From: Conexibacter stalactiti
Lineage (GTDB): Bacteria; Actinomycetota; Thermoleophilia; Solirubrobacterales; Solirubrobacteraceae
Direction: 5' to 3' (one strand)
Assembly: GCF_035967765.1 (NCBI RefSeq)
Contig: NZ_JAYWIT010000001.1
Length of the DNA: 64,000 bases
Part shown: one piece after another, positions 33,459 to 42,942 of the stretch
Layout of the letters: every line of letters starts with the position of its first letter
Position numbering within the stretch: position 1 is the stretch's first letter
Translations under genes and position numbers: made by a program
The notes under the pieces: generated by a model
Database searches by the model: none
Seen by the model: the letters and a program-made list of their open reading frames with translations, nothing else
What the model was told of the DNA's origin: nothing

Positions 33459-34173
33459 ATGACCTTCGACCCGCGCACGATCTCCGGAACCCCCTACGGC
33501 GCGCCGCTGGTGCCGCCGCTGCCGATCCGGCTGCGGCGGACCGAGATCCTGACCGTCGTCTACGAGACCGACGCGGCCGCCGCCGACGCGCTGCTGCCGC
33601 AGCCGCTGGAGCTGGCCGCGCCGCTCGTGCTGGTCAACGTCTACTGGATGCACGACGCCGAGTTCTTCGGCGTCTACGGCGAGTCGGCCGTGCAGCTGCC
33701 GGTGCGGCTGCCCGACGGCGCCCCGGCGATGTACTCGCCCTTCCTCGTGCTCGACTCCGACGCCGCCGTCGCGGCCGGGCGCGAGCTGTACGGGCAGCCG
33801 AAGAAGGCCGGCCGCGTGACGCTGAGACCGGATGGCGACCTGCTCGTCGGGCGCGTCGAGCGCAACGGGATCGACCTGCTGACGGCGACCATCTGCTGGA
33901 AGCAGCAGGCCTGCGCGCCCGACCTGCTGGAGGCGCTCGTGCCCGGCAGCGGGACGAACGTGAACCTGCGCGTGCTGCCGCTCGACGGCGCCGACGTGCG
34001 CCGCGAGCTGGTCGTGCGCGACTTCGAGGACGTCATCGTGCACGAGTGCTGGACCGGCCCCGCGACCGTCGAGCTGCGCCCGAACGCGCAGGTGCCGATC
34101 CATCAGCTGCCCGTGCGGACGGTGCGCGGGGCGACGCACCGCCTGATCGACCTGACGCTGCCTCCGGGCCGCG

Positions 34174-34190
<17 letters not shown>
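33459..34190 (+). CDS. acetoacetate decarboxylase-family protein
   Basis: A 243-residue protein. The hallmark GRELYGQPKKAG (about 109-120) contains the Lys that forms the Schiff base in acetoacetate decarboxylase. The surrounding PFLVLDSDAAVAAGREL and the C-terminal LPPGRVIHRY also fit. Family members in sugar-catabolic clusters act as decarboxylases, hydratases or aldolases, so the reaction is open. It is 2 bp after the hydroxyacid dehydrogenase, and its 3' end overlaps the convergent ABC ATPase gene by 17 bp. Confidence 0.85.
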
Positions 34191-35047
<857 letters not shown>

Positions 35048-35061
<14 letters not shown>

Positions 35062-36040
35062 GCGTCTCCTCCTTGACGGCCGCGGCGCGTTCGTCGGCGC
35101 GATGGCACTCGACGAGCCGGCCCGCGACCTCTCTCAGCAGCGGCACCTCGGTGCGGCAGCGGTCCTGCGCCCACGCGCAGCGGGGATGGAAGCTGCACCC
35201 GCTCGGCAGCGAGCCGGCCAGCGGCGGCGAGCCGCCGATCGTCGGGATCGGCACGCCGAGCTCCAGATTCAGGTCGACCGCTGCGCCCAGCAGCGCCTCG
35301 CTGTAGGGATGGAGCGAGGCGCGGTAGAGCGCCTCCGCCTCCGCGCGCTCGACGATCCGCCCGCCGTACATCACCTGCACGTTGTCGCAGAAGCCGGCGG
35401 CGACGCCGAGGTCGTGCGTGATCAGCACGACCGCCGTGTGGTGCTCTTCGACGAGCCGGTCGAGCAGGTCCATGATCCGCGCCTGTGTCGTGACGTCGAG
35501 CGCGGTCGTCGGCTCGTCGCAGATCAGCACCGTCGGATCGGCGCACATCGCCATCGCGATCATCACGCGCTGGCGCATCCCGCCGGAGAACTCGTGCGGG
35601 TACTGCTCGACGCGCCGCTGCGGATGCGGGACGCCGACGTCGTCGAGCAGCTCGATCGCGCGCTCGCGCGCGGCGCGGCGGTCGAGCCGTCTGTGCAGCC
35701 GGATCGCCTCCTCCAGCTGCTTGCCGACGGTGTAGACGGGGTTCAGCGCCGACATCGGATCCTGGTAGACCATCGCGACGCGGCCGCCGCGCACCTTCTC
35801 CATCTGGCGCGGCTTCAGCGTCAGCAGGTCCTCGCCCTCCAGCAGCACCTCGCCGGAGAGCTGGGCGCGGCGCGCCAGTCGCATGATCGCCAGCGCCGTC
35901 AGCGACTTGCCGGAGCCCGACTCGCCGACGAGGCCGAGGCGCTCGCCTCTGCGCAATCTGAAGGAGATGCCGCGCACCGGTTCGACATCGCCGAACGCGA
36001 CGCGCAGGTCGCGCACATCCAGCACCGTGTCCGTCGTCAT
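35048..36040 (-). CDS. ABC transporter ATP-binding protein, oligopeptide type (DppD/OppD-like)
   Basis: A 330-residue ATPase. Walker A GESGSGKSLTALAIM (about 38-52), MVYQDPMSALNPVYTVG, signature FSGGMRQRVMIAMAM, Walker B VLICDEPTTALD, and H-loop ITHDLGVAAG are all present. The C-terminal cysteines in GCSFHPRCAWAQDRC (about 288-302) match the OppD/DppD iron-sulfur-type tail. ATG 36040 overlaps the stop of the permease before it as ATGA. Confidence 0.92.
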
Positions 36041-36909
36041 CCCGTTCGTCCTCGCACGTCGTCGGTGCCGCCGAGCTGGTCGGCGAGCAGGTTCAGCATC
36101 CAGATCGTCAGGAAGATCGCCAGCGCGGGGATGATCACGCCGCTCGTCGACTGGTAGATCTTCTGGTAGCCCTGCTGCAGCAGCGTCCCCCACGAGGCGT
36201 CGGGCGGCTGGACCCCGAGGCCGACGAAGCTCAGCGCCGCCTCCAGGATGATCGCGTTGGCGGCGTTGATCGACGCCTGCACGCCGAGCGGCGCCGAGAC
36301 GTTCGGGAGGATCTCGCGCAGCACCAGGCGCCAGCGCGAGGCGCCGTAGGCGACCGCCGCCTGCGTGTAGTCGGACTGCAGCTCGGTCAGCACGGCGCTG
36401 CGGATCATGCGCGCGGTGACCGGCGTCAGCAGCACGCCGATGATCAGCGCCAGGCCGGCGGTGGTCGCACCGAAGGCGGCGACGAAGACGAGCGCGAACA
36501 GCAGCTGCGGGATCGCCATCGTCACGTCGGCGAGCCGCATCAGCAGCTCGTCGAAGAAGCCGCGGGCGAGCGCGGCGGTGAAACCCCAGAGCGCTCCGAG
36601 CAGCATCGAGACGACGGTCGCGCCGGCTGCGATCCCGAGCGAGATGCGGCCGCCGACGACCATCCGCGCGAACAGGTCGCGACCGAGCTGGTCGGTGCCG
36701 AACCAGTTCGCGGCGCTTGGCCCGGCGAAGCGGTTGGCGTTGTCGAGCACGCCCGGATCGTCCGCGAACAGCGGGCCGATCGCGCACAGCAGCACGATCC
36801 CGGCGAGCACCGCGATCGCGGCGATCGTCGTGCCGGAACCGTGGCGGGGAACGCGGCGGCGACGGCCGCCGAAGCGGCCGGCGAGAGAGAGCGTCGCAGG
36901 GCTAGCCAT
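36037..36909 (-). CDS. ABC transporter permease, DppC-like
   Basis: A 290-residue inner-membrane protein with about six helices. The N-terminal cytosolic stretch precedes LFADDPGVLDNANRFAGPSA and FGTDQLGRDLFARMVVGGRISL, a standard DppC segment. The EAA loop is ALSFVGLGVQPPDASWGTLL. It forms the translocation pore with the DppB-like subunit, whose gene it overlaps by 8 bp. Confidence 0.92.
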   Translation of the reverse strand: MASPATLSLAGRFGGRRRRVPRHGSGTTIAAIAVLAGIVLLCAIGPLFADDPGVLDNANRFAGPSAANWFGTDQLGRDLFARMVVGGRISLGIAAGATVVSMLLGALWGFTAALARGFFDELLMRLADVTMAIPQLLFALVFVAAFGATTAGLALIIGVLLTPVTARMIRSAVLTELQSDYTQAAVAYGASRWRLVLREILPNVSAPLGVQASINAANAIILEAALSFVGLGVQPPDASWGTLLQQGYQKIYQSTSGVIIPALAIFLTIWMLNLLADQLGGTDDVRGRTG

Positions 36910-37864
36910 GGGATCTTCCAGTCCGCAGCCGGGGATCGAGGAACTCGGAGAGGACGTCGACGAGCAGCGTGGTCAGGATGAACAGCGCGCAGATCAGCAG
37001 CACGACCGACTGCAGGACGGCGTAGTCGCGCTTGAAGACCGACTCGACCGCCAGCGATCCCAACCCCGGGATCCCGAAGACGTACTCGATGATCACGACG
37101 CCGCCGAGCGTGTAGCCGATGACCATGCCGAGCATCGTCAGGCCGGGGATCAGCGCATTGCGCAGCGCGTGCGCGATCACGACGCGGCGGTGCGGGACGC
37201 CCTTGCCCTCGGCCGTGCGGATGTAGGAGGAGTCGAGCACCTCGATCATCGAGGCGCGCAGGTAGCGCAGGATCAACGGTGCCGCCGCGATCGCGAGCGT
37301 CAGCGCCGGCAGGATCATCCGCCGCACGTTCTCGGCCGGGTCCTCGTTGAAGGGGATGTACCCGCGCGCCGGCAGCCACTGCAGCTCGACGGCGAAGATC
37401 AGGATCAGCAGGATCCCCAGCACGAACTGCGGGAGCGCCAGGCCGACCGTCGAGCCGGTCGTGACGGCGCGGTCGAACCAGCTGCCGCGGCGCAGCGAGC
37501 AGAAGACCGCCAACGGCACGGCGATCAGCAGCGCGAAGACGATCGAGACCGCCGTCAGCTCGAGCGTCGGGCCGATGCGCCGGCTGATCAGCTCGGTGAC
37601 GGAGAACTGGCTGAAGTACGACTGGCCGAAGTCACCGGTGAAGATGTCGCCGAGCCAGCGCAGGTACTGCGTGAAGATCGGATCGTCCAGCCCCGCCTCG
37701 CGGCGAAGCTGGTCGATCGCTTCCGGGTTTGCACCGGCGGTCGCGCCGAGGCGCGTGATGATCGGATCGCCCGGCAGGAGCCGCAGGATCGCGAAGACGA
37801 GGGCCGACGCGGCGACCAGCATGAGGATGCTGATCGCCGCCCGCCGGATGACAAACCGGAGCAC
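36902..37864 (-). CDS. ABC transporter permease, DppB-like
   Basis: A 320-residue inner-membrane protein of six helices, starting MLRFVIRRAAISILMLVAAS as DppB/OppB do. The GDFGQSYFSQ segment, the EAA loop (YIRTAEGKGVPHRRVVIAHAL) and the final helix ILTTLLVDVLSEFLDPRLR are diagnostic. It pairs with the DppC-like permease. Starts 7 bp after the substrate-binding-protein stop. Confidence 0.92.
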   Translation of the reverse strand: MLRFVIRRAAISILMLVAASALVFAILRLLPGDPIITRLGATAGANPEAIDQLRREAGLDDPIFTQYLRWLGDIFTGDFGQSYFSQFSVTELISRRIGPTLELTAVSIVFALLIAVPLAVFCSLRRGSWFDRAVTTGSTVGLALPQFVLGILLILIFAVELQWLPARGYIPFNEDPAENVRRMILPALTLAIAAAPLILRYLRASMIEVLDSSYIRTAEGKGVPHRRVVIAHALRNALIPGLTMLGMVIGYTLGGVVIIEYVFGIPGLGSLAVESVFKRDYAVLQSVVLLICALFILTTLLVDVLSEFLDPRLRTGRSHG

Positions 37865-37871
37865 GTCAGCC

Positions 37872-39437
37872 TCAGTCGGCGAGGCCCGCCTGCTCGAGGT
37901 GCAGCTGACCGCCGCCCTCCATCCAGACGCCGTCGACGTTGGACCGCAGCGAAGCGACGAGCTTCGCCTGCAGCGGGATGATCAGCGGGACCTCGCGGTT
38001 GACGATCTCCTGCACGGTGCCCCACTTCGCCAGGGCGGCCGTCTCGTCGGGCTCGGCCATCGCGTCCTCGTAGGCTCTCTCGAACTCCGGGCTCTTCCAG
38101 TTGCACTCACAGCGACCCTCGCGGTAGAAGCCGAAGGCGTCAGCCGGGGAGGGCGGGAACGAGGCCAGGTTCGGGACGATGAAGTTCGGGAATCTCTTGC
38201 CGGCCGGGTAGAACTTGTCCGCCCAGGTCGCGACTTCTCTGTTCTCGATCTTCAGCTCGATCCCGATCTCCTTGAGGCTCGCCTGGACGATCTCGGCGGC
38301 GGTCGTCCACTCGGCGTTCGCGCCGGCGGTGCCCCACCAGGTGATCGTGTCGCCGGCGTTGATGCCGGCCTCGGCGAAGAGCGCTCTGGCCTTCTCGAGG
38401 TCGTAGCTGTAGTCGGTCAGCTCGCCGCCGTAGAACGGGTTGTTGGTGCTGAGCGGGTTGTTCGTCGGGGCCAGGTCGCCGAGGCCGTAGTAGGCGCTCT
38501 CGAGGACGGCCTCGCGGTCGACGGCGTAGGCGACCGCCTGACGCGCCTTGACGTTGTCGAACGGCGGCGACGTCGTGTCGAACTCCCAGTCGACGTACTT
38601 GCTCGGGACCTCGGGCGAGACCGTCTTGAGGTCGGGGTCGCTCTCGACCGACGAGACGTCGGCCGGGTTGGTCGCCCACAGCACGTCGAGGTCGCCGGCG
38701 CGCAGCGCGCTCAGCGCCGAGGTCGAGTCGGTCGCCTTGACGATTCTCAGCTCGTCCAGCGGCGCCGGGTCGCCCGCGTACTCGGGATTGGGCACGAGCG
38801 TGACGTGGTCGTCCGGAACGAAGTCCGAGACCATGTAGGGGCCGGTCACGACCGGTCTCTTGTCGATCTGGTCGAGGTTGTCGACGTCGATGATCTTGAC
38901 CCACACGATCGCGGCGGGGAAGAGCGCGTTCGGCGATCTCAGCTGCACGACGACTCTCGCGGGGCCGTCGGCTCTGATGCTCGCGATCGAGGCGATCTTG
39001 CCCGCCTCCTGCGTCGTCGTTCTGGGGTCGAGGTAGTACTCGAAGGCCGCGACGACGTTCGCGGAGGTCAGCGGTCTGCCGTTGGAGTATCTGACGTCGG
39101 TGCGAAGGTCGAAGGTCCAGGTTCTCTGGTCGGCGGAGGCTCTCCAGCCGGTCGCGAGATCAGGCACGATCTCGCCGCTCTCGTCAGCCTTCGAGAGACC
39201 GTTCCAGAGCAGCGGGAAGAGCACTTCCTCCCAGCCGAAGGTGCGGATGACGGGGTTCAGCTGCGGAATCCCGATCGTGTCGGCAACCGTCAGTCTGCCG
39301 CCTCTGGCGACCTGCGCCGTCGTGCCGCTGTCGGACGGAGTGGTCCCGCCACCGTCGTCGGAGCTGCTGCCGCCGCATCCCGCGACGGCGAGCGCACAGA
39401 TGGCGATCGCGCCGGGGACCATCTTCTTCCACCTCAT
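37872..39437 (-). CDS. ABC transporter solute-binding lipoprotein, family 5 (peptide/nickel/opine type)
   Basis: A 521-residue exported protein. A short lipoprotein signal ends with the lipobox LAVAGC (about residues 13-18), followed by a Gly/Ser/Asp linker. The body has family-5 marks: TRTFGWEEVLFPLLWNGLSK-like N-terminal lobe, YSNGRPLTSANVVAAFEYYL, and a C-terminal FPPSPADAFGFY region. It captures the substrate for the Dpp-type importer; family members bind peptides, oligosaccharides or opines. ATG 39437 follows GAGAGG at good distance. AGA codons are frequent. A GntR-type operator lies 50-70 bp upstream. Confidence 0.9.
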   Translation of the reverse strand: MRWKKMVPGAIAICALAVAGCGGSSSDDGGGTTPSDSGTTAQVARGGRLTVADTIGIPQLNPVIRTFGWEEVLFPLLWNGLSKADESGEIVPDLATGWRASADQRTWTFDLRTDVRYSNGRPLTSANVVAAFEYYLDPRTTTQEAGKIASIASIRADGPARVVVQLRSPNALFPAAIVWVKIIDVDNLDQIDKRPVVTGPYMVSDFVPDDHVTLVPNPEYAGDPAPLDELRIVKATDSTSALSALRAGDLDVLWATNPADVSSVESDPDLKTVSPEVPSKYVDWEFDTTSPPFDNVKARQAVAYAVDREAVLESAYYGLGDLAPTNNPLSTNNPFYGGELTDYSYDLEKARALFAEAGINAGDTITWWGTAGANAEWTTAAEIVQASLKEIGIELKIENREVATWADKFYPAGKRFPNFIVPNLASFPPSPADAFGFYREGRCECNWKSPEFERAYEDAMAEPDETAALAKWGTVQEIVNREVPLIIPLQAKLVASLRSNVDGVWMEGGGQLHLEQAGLAD

Positions 39438-39488
39438 GAGCACCTCTCGTTGACTGACTTGCTGGGTTTCCTCCCCCGATTACACATA

Positions 39489-39508
39489 CTAGAGGCTATA
39501 GCATTTGT
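39489..39508. promoter_or_regulatory. putative GntR operator, site c (ABC importer operon)
   Basis: CTAGAGGCTATAGCATTTGT carries the left arm CTAGA and the core CTATAGCATTTGT (39496-39508). It is upstream of the solute-binding-protein gene and just past the stop of the NTF2-like gene. Confidence 0.65.
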
Positions 39509-39526
39509 CGTCAACGCCCGACGGCG

Positions 39527-39868
39527 TCAGACCGGCAGGCGCCCCGTCATGTCGGCGCGCACGATCACTCCGTCGACGACCTCGAACACCCCCACCAGCA
39601 CGACCGTGCCAGCCGGGCTGAGGACCTGCTCGTGCGCAGCCACCCAGCGGTCGCCGTAGACCGTCAACCCGAGGATCTCGCAGTGCAGCGGCTCCTGCGC
39701 GAAGCGCGTCTCGTAGAGCGGCCGCATCTCCTCGTGGCCGCGCACGACGCGGTCGGGCACGAGGCCGTGCAACTCGACCTCCGGTCCGTAGGTGGCCAGG
39801 AACGCGTCCAGGTCGCGCGCGTTGAAGGCGCGCACCTGCTCGCGGAAGACGAGCTCAGGCTCAGCCAT
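39527..39868 (-). CDS. NTF2-like / SnoaL-type small protein
   Basis: A 113-residue cytosolic protein with the NTF2-like cone fold: VRAFNARDLDAFLATYGPEVELHG at the start, GHEEMRPLYETRFAQEP in the middle, and EVVDGVIVRADMTGRLP at the end. Relatives include ketosteroid isomerase-like isomerases and many proteins of unknown activity. It overlaps the SDR gene by 8 bp and ends the two-gene unit. Confidence 0.75.
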   Translation of the reverse strand: MAEPELVFREQVRAFNARDLDAFLATYGPEVELHGLVPDRVVRGHEEMRPLYETRFAQEPLHCEILGLTVYGDRWVAAHEQVLSPAGTVVLVGVFEVVDGVIVRADMTGRLPV

Positions 39869-40658
39869 CGATCCGCACCCCTCCGTTGACGTCGTAGGTT
39901 GCGCCGGTCGTGAAGCCGGCGGCCGGTGAGGCCAGCAGCGCGATCGCCGAGGCGACCTCGTGCGGCTGGCCGAAGCGGCCCAGCGGCGTCCCGCTCGTGA
40001 GCCCGGCCTCCGCGGTCGCCGAGAGCTTGTCGGTGATGCCGCTGCGCACGGGGCCGGGGGCGACCGCGTTGACGCGGATTCCCTCGCCCGCGAGCAGGCG
40101 CGCGTACGAGCGCGTGATCGCGAGGATCGCCGCCTTGCTCGCCGCGTAGTGGACCGAGGTCGCGACCCCGCCGAGCTCGCCCGCGACCGACGAGACGTTG
40201 ACGATCGAGCGGTCACCGGCGGCGGCACGCAGCAGCGGCAGCGCCCCGCGCAGCGCGAGGAAGGTGCCGCGCGCGTTCGTCGCGAGCACCGCGTCCCACT
40301 CCTCGACGGAGATCTCGTCGTGCGGCGTGTAGGGGCAGACGCCGCCGTTGTTGACGAGCACGTGCAGCTCGCCCCAGGCGGCGGTGACCTCCGCCAGCAG
40401 CGCGTCGATCTGTCTCGGCTGCCCCAGGTCCAGGCGCGAGACGTGCGCCTCCGCGCCATGGGCGCGCGCCGCCTCCGCGGCGGCCGACGCGCCGGTTTCA
40501 TCGCGCGCGTATGTGATCCAGACGTCGCAGCCGTCGGCGGCGAGCGCCGCGGTCGCAGCGGCACCGATGCCCGAACTCGCGCCCGTCACCAACGCCCGGC
40601 GGCGGGCCGTGCGCGCATCCGCGGCCCCGCCTGCCGGCACTTCCGAAGTGGTATCCAT
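39861..40658 (-). CDS. short-chain dehydrogenase/reductase
   Basis: A 265-residue classical SDR with an Ala-rich N-terminal extension of about 30 residues. Motifs are TGASSGIGAAATAALA, VNNGGVCPY (NNGG instead of NNAG), the Ser of NVSSVAGELGG, YAASK and TGATYDVNGGV. It is the third SDR of the island. ATG 40658 is preferred; the frame upstream runs through the operator. Confidence 0.88.
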   Translation of the reverse strand: MDTTSEVPAGGAADARTARRRALVTGASSGIGAAATAALAADGCDVWITYARDETGASAAAEAARAHGAEAHVSRLDLGQPRQIDALLAEVTAAWGELHVLVNNGGVCPYTPHDEISVEEWDAVLATNARGTFLALRGALPLLRAAAGDRSIVNVSSVAGELGGVATSVHYAASKAAILAITRSYARLLAGEGIRVNAVAPGPVRSGITDKLSATAEAGLTSGTPLGRFGQPHEVASAIALLASPAAGFTTGATYDVNGGVRIDG

Positions 40659-40664
40659 GACGCT

Positions 40665-40685
40665 GAGATACCCTATAGCATGTTG
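40665..40685. promoter_or_regulatory. putative GntR operator, site d (SDR/NTF2-like unit)
   Basis: Contains CTATAGCATGTTG at 40673-40685, starting 7 bp upstream of the SDR start. It is the least well conserved of the five related sites at its 3' half. Confidence 0.5.
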
Positions 40686-40772
40686 CACATCGGATTCAGG
40701 CGCCGCGGCGACGGCGAAACGCTCCGCCGGACGCCGATGCGCCAGTTCTCGCTGGCGCCGTCCACGCCCTGC

Positions 40773-40787
40773 GATATAGCATCTAGC
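40773..40787. promoter_or_regulatory. putative GntR operator, site e (regulator gene)
   Basis: GATATAGCATCTAGC carries ATATAGCATCTAG (40774-40786). It lies 24-38 bp upstream of the gntR-type start and shares TATAGyATCTAGCTC with site b, suggesting autoregulation. Confidence 0.65.
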
Positions 40788-40810
40788 TCCCCCATCGAAA
40801 CTCTGGATAT

Positions 40811-41491
40811 ATGCCTTCCCTCCGCCTCCAGCCCGTCGACTCCAAGAACCTCGCCGACCGCGTGGCCGACCAGCTGCGCGAGACGATCCAGAGCGGCGCC
40901 TACGCGCCGGGCGAGCGGCTCGTGGAGCGCAGACTGGCCGCCGAGCTGGGCGTCAGCCACATCCCCGTGCGCGAGGCGCTGACGCGACTGATCGAGGAGG
41001 GGCTCGTCGAGCGGCTGCCGCGCCGCGGCTGCCGCGTCGCCGCGATCAACGCGAAGGAGCTGCGCGACCTGTCGCGGCTGCGGGTCCTGTTGGAGCAGTA
41101 CGTCGCCGAGCGCGCGATCGAGAACTGGAACGACCAGGCGGAGCGCTCGCTGCGCGAGATCGTCGCGCAGATGGAGGCGGCTGCCGACCGCGGCGACACC
41201 AGACGGCTCTCCAACCTCGACGTCCGCTTCCACGAGGAGCTGTGGGCGCTGACCGACGACGAGATCCTGATCGACCTCGTCGCCCAGCTGCGCGGACGCA
41301 TCGGCGGCTTCCTGCGCGCGGCCACGACCGCGCTCGAGCCGGCCGCGCTGCGCGCTCACGCCAGCTCGCACGGCGAGCTGATCGACGCGCTCTCCGCGCG
41401 CAGAGTCGGACCGGCCAAGCGCGCGATGGCGAGACACATCGAGGTCGCGGCGCAGCGCGTCGGCGACGCGCTGCCGCCCGAAGCCGGATAG
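40811..41491 (+). CDS. GntR-family (FCD subfamily) transcriptional regulator of the catabolic island
   Basis: A 226-residue protein. The GntR winged helix-turn-helix covers about residues 8-75 (NLADRVADQLRETIQSGAYAPGERL, RRLAAELGVSHIPVREALTRL). The all-helical FCD effector domain (about 85-215) includes LRVLLEQYVAERAIE, a metal-site-like DVRFHEELWALT and a later HASSHGELIDAL. It should sense a sugar acid or other organic acid. Five AT-rich related motifs around the neighbouring operons, one in front of this gene, are its probable targets. Confidence 0.9.
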   Translation: MPSLRLQPVDSKNLADRVADQLRETIQSGAYAPGERLVERRLAAELGVSHIPVREALTRLIEEGLVERLPRRGCRVAAINAKELRDLSRLRVLLEQYVAERAIENWNDQAERSLREIVAQMEAAADRGDTRRLSNLDVRFHEELWALTDDEILIDLVAQLRGRIGGFLRAATTALEPAALRAHASSHGELIDALSARRVGPAKRAMARHIEVAAQRVGDALPPEAG

Positions 41492-41503
41492 GCGCCGCCC
41501 AGG

Positions 41504-42445
41504 TCAGCCTCTGGCGGCTGCCGCCTCGCCGCCGCCCAGCCGTCTGACCATCACGTCGATCGCCTCGGCGTTGGCGTCGATCAGCACGTAGCGGCGGTCG
41601 AGCCTGCGCGCGACCGCTCCGAGCGTGCCCGAGCCGGCGAAGAAGTCGAGCACCCAGCCGCCCTGTCTGGAGGAGGCGGTGACCATCCGCCGCACGATCC
41701 CCTCCGGCTTCTGCGTCGGATAGCCGGTCTTCTCGGCGCTGTTGGTCGGCACGATCGTGTGCCACCAGACGTCCGTCGGGCGTTTCCCGCGCGCCGCCTT
41801 CTCCGGCGTCACCAGGCCGGGCGCCATGTACGGCTCGCGGTCGACCGCCTCGGCGTCGAAGTGGTGCGCGCCCGGCGTGCGCACGTAGACGAGGATCGTG
41901 TCGTGCTTGGCCGGCCAGCGCGTTCTCGGCTTGGCGCCGTAGTCGTAGGCCCAGATGATCTCGTTGAGGAAGCAGTCGCGGCCGAACAGCTCGTCGAGCA
42001 GCAGCTTGCAGTAGTGCGCCTCGCGGTAGTCGATGTGGAAGTAGAGCGTGCCGTGCTCGGCGAGCAGCCGGCGCGCCTGCTCCAGCCGCGGCGCGAGGTA
42101 GCCGAGGTAGTCGCCGAAGGCGTCCTCGAAGGCGAGCGCCTGCAGCAGCTCCGAGCGGTAGCGGCGGCCGCCGAAGCCGATGCGGTCGCCGTCGGCGTGC
42201 GGCGCGGTCGCGAGCGTGCGGCGGCGTTGCGGTCTGCCGGTGTTGAAGGGCGGATCGATGTAGATCACGTCGAAGGCGCCGTCGGGCAGCCGCGGCAGCA
42301 CGTCGAGGTTCTCGCCCTGGATGACGAGGTCCTCGCCGTCCAGCACGATCGTTTCCGGCAGCTGCTCGCTCGTCAGGAGGCGCATCGCGCGCCGGACGGT
42401 ACCCGGGCCGGGCGCCGCGCGCGGCGCCCGGCCGAGCGCGGTCAT
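41504..42445 (-). CDS. DNA methyltransferase, N-6 adenine/N-4 cytosine, beta class, orphan
   Basis: A 313-residue methylase. The catalytic DPPFNTG (motif IV, about 82-88) comes before the SAM-binding VLDFFAGSGTLGAVA (motif I, about 270), the order of the beta class. TGYPTQKPEGIVRRMV is motif X. Target recognition lies between. Its ATG overlaps the stop of the XRE gene as ATGA; an internal ATG (42385) is an alternative start. No restriction endonuclease gene is next to it, so it is probably an orphan methylase or the remains of a restriction system. Specificity unknown. Confidence 0.88.
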   Translation of the reverse strand: MTALGRAPRAAPGPGTVRRAMRLLTSEQLPETIVLDGEDLVIQGENLDVLPRLPDGAFDVIYIDPPFNTGRPQRRRTLATAPHADGDRIGFGGRRYRSELLQALAFEDAFGDYLGYLAPRLEQARRLLAEHGTLYFHIDYREAHYCKLLLDELFGRDCFLNEIIWAYDYGAKPRTRWPAKHDTILVYVRTPGAHHFDAEAVDREPYMAPGLVTPEKAARGKRPTDVWWHTIVPTNSAEKTGYPTQKPEGIVRRMVTASSRQGGWVLDFFAGSGTLGAVARRLDRRYVLIDANAEAIDVMVRRLGGGEAAAARG

Positions 42446-42726
42446 CGAGCGACCTCTGCCGGGATGTGGTCGACGCGGCGGCGCTCGTACAGCCGAACCA
42501 GCTCCGAGAGCGGCACGACGAGACCGCTGGAGAGCGTCAGCAGCGTTCTGAAGGTGGGGTTGATCTCGCCGCGCTCGATCGCACCGACGTAGTTGCGGTG
42601 CAGGCCGGAATGGAAGCCGAGGCGCTCTTGGGAGAGGTCCCGGCGGGCGCGCAGCTCGCGAACTGCGCGCCCGAGGACGACATGCTCGACCGAGACGGCT
42701 GCCTTGGAAGTACGCTTGTCGCGCAT
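42442..42726 (-). CDS. XRE-type helix-turn-helix regulator (C-protein-like) upstream of the methylase
   Basis: A 94-residue protein with an HTH_3 fold: VLGRAVRELRARRDLSQERLGFHSGLHRNYVGAIERGEINPTFRTL at about residues 17-63. The size and position, directly ahead of and overlapping a methyltransferase gene, resemble controller proteins of restriction-modification systems. It should regulate the methylase and itself. TTTGCA/TGCAAA repeats lie upstream. Confidence 0.85.
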   Translation of the reverse strand: MRDKRTSKAAVSVEHVVLGRAVRELRARRDLSQERLGFHSGLHRNYVGAIERGEINPTFRTLLTLSSGLVVPLSELVRLYERRRVDHIPAEVAR

Positions 42727-42861
42727 GGGATGTGTGACTCCTGTGCCGGGCCGGGGGCTGTGTCCGCAGCGCCCCGGCCGCTTTGTGGATGGTGTGGCTG
42801 GCCGAACATAGGTGGGGCGGCGGACGGTACGTGGGGCGAACACCCGTTCGATGCGTGACAA

Positions 42862-42890
42862 TTTGCAGAGTCGCGGAAATTTGTTGCAAA
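42862..42890. promoter_or_regulatory. TTTGCA...TGCAAA inverted repeat upstream of the XRE-methylase pair
   Basis: TTTGCA (42862-42867) and TGCAAA (42885-42890) flank an AT-rich segment with AAATTTGTT. On the minus strand this gives TTGCAA-17 bp-GCAAAT, a promoter-like spacing. It is a candidate controller-protein operator between the divergent XRE and lytic-transglycosylase genes. Confidence 0.4.
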
Positions 42891-42942
42891 GTGCGCGTCG
42901 GATTGCGCGACTCGACGCCGTGAGAGACGGCCTGTCACGGTG

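Noticed and set aside
41504..42726. A complete restriction-modification system
   Set aside because: Regulator and methylase are present but no endonuclease-like gene lies on either side.
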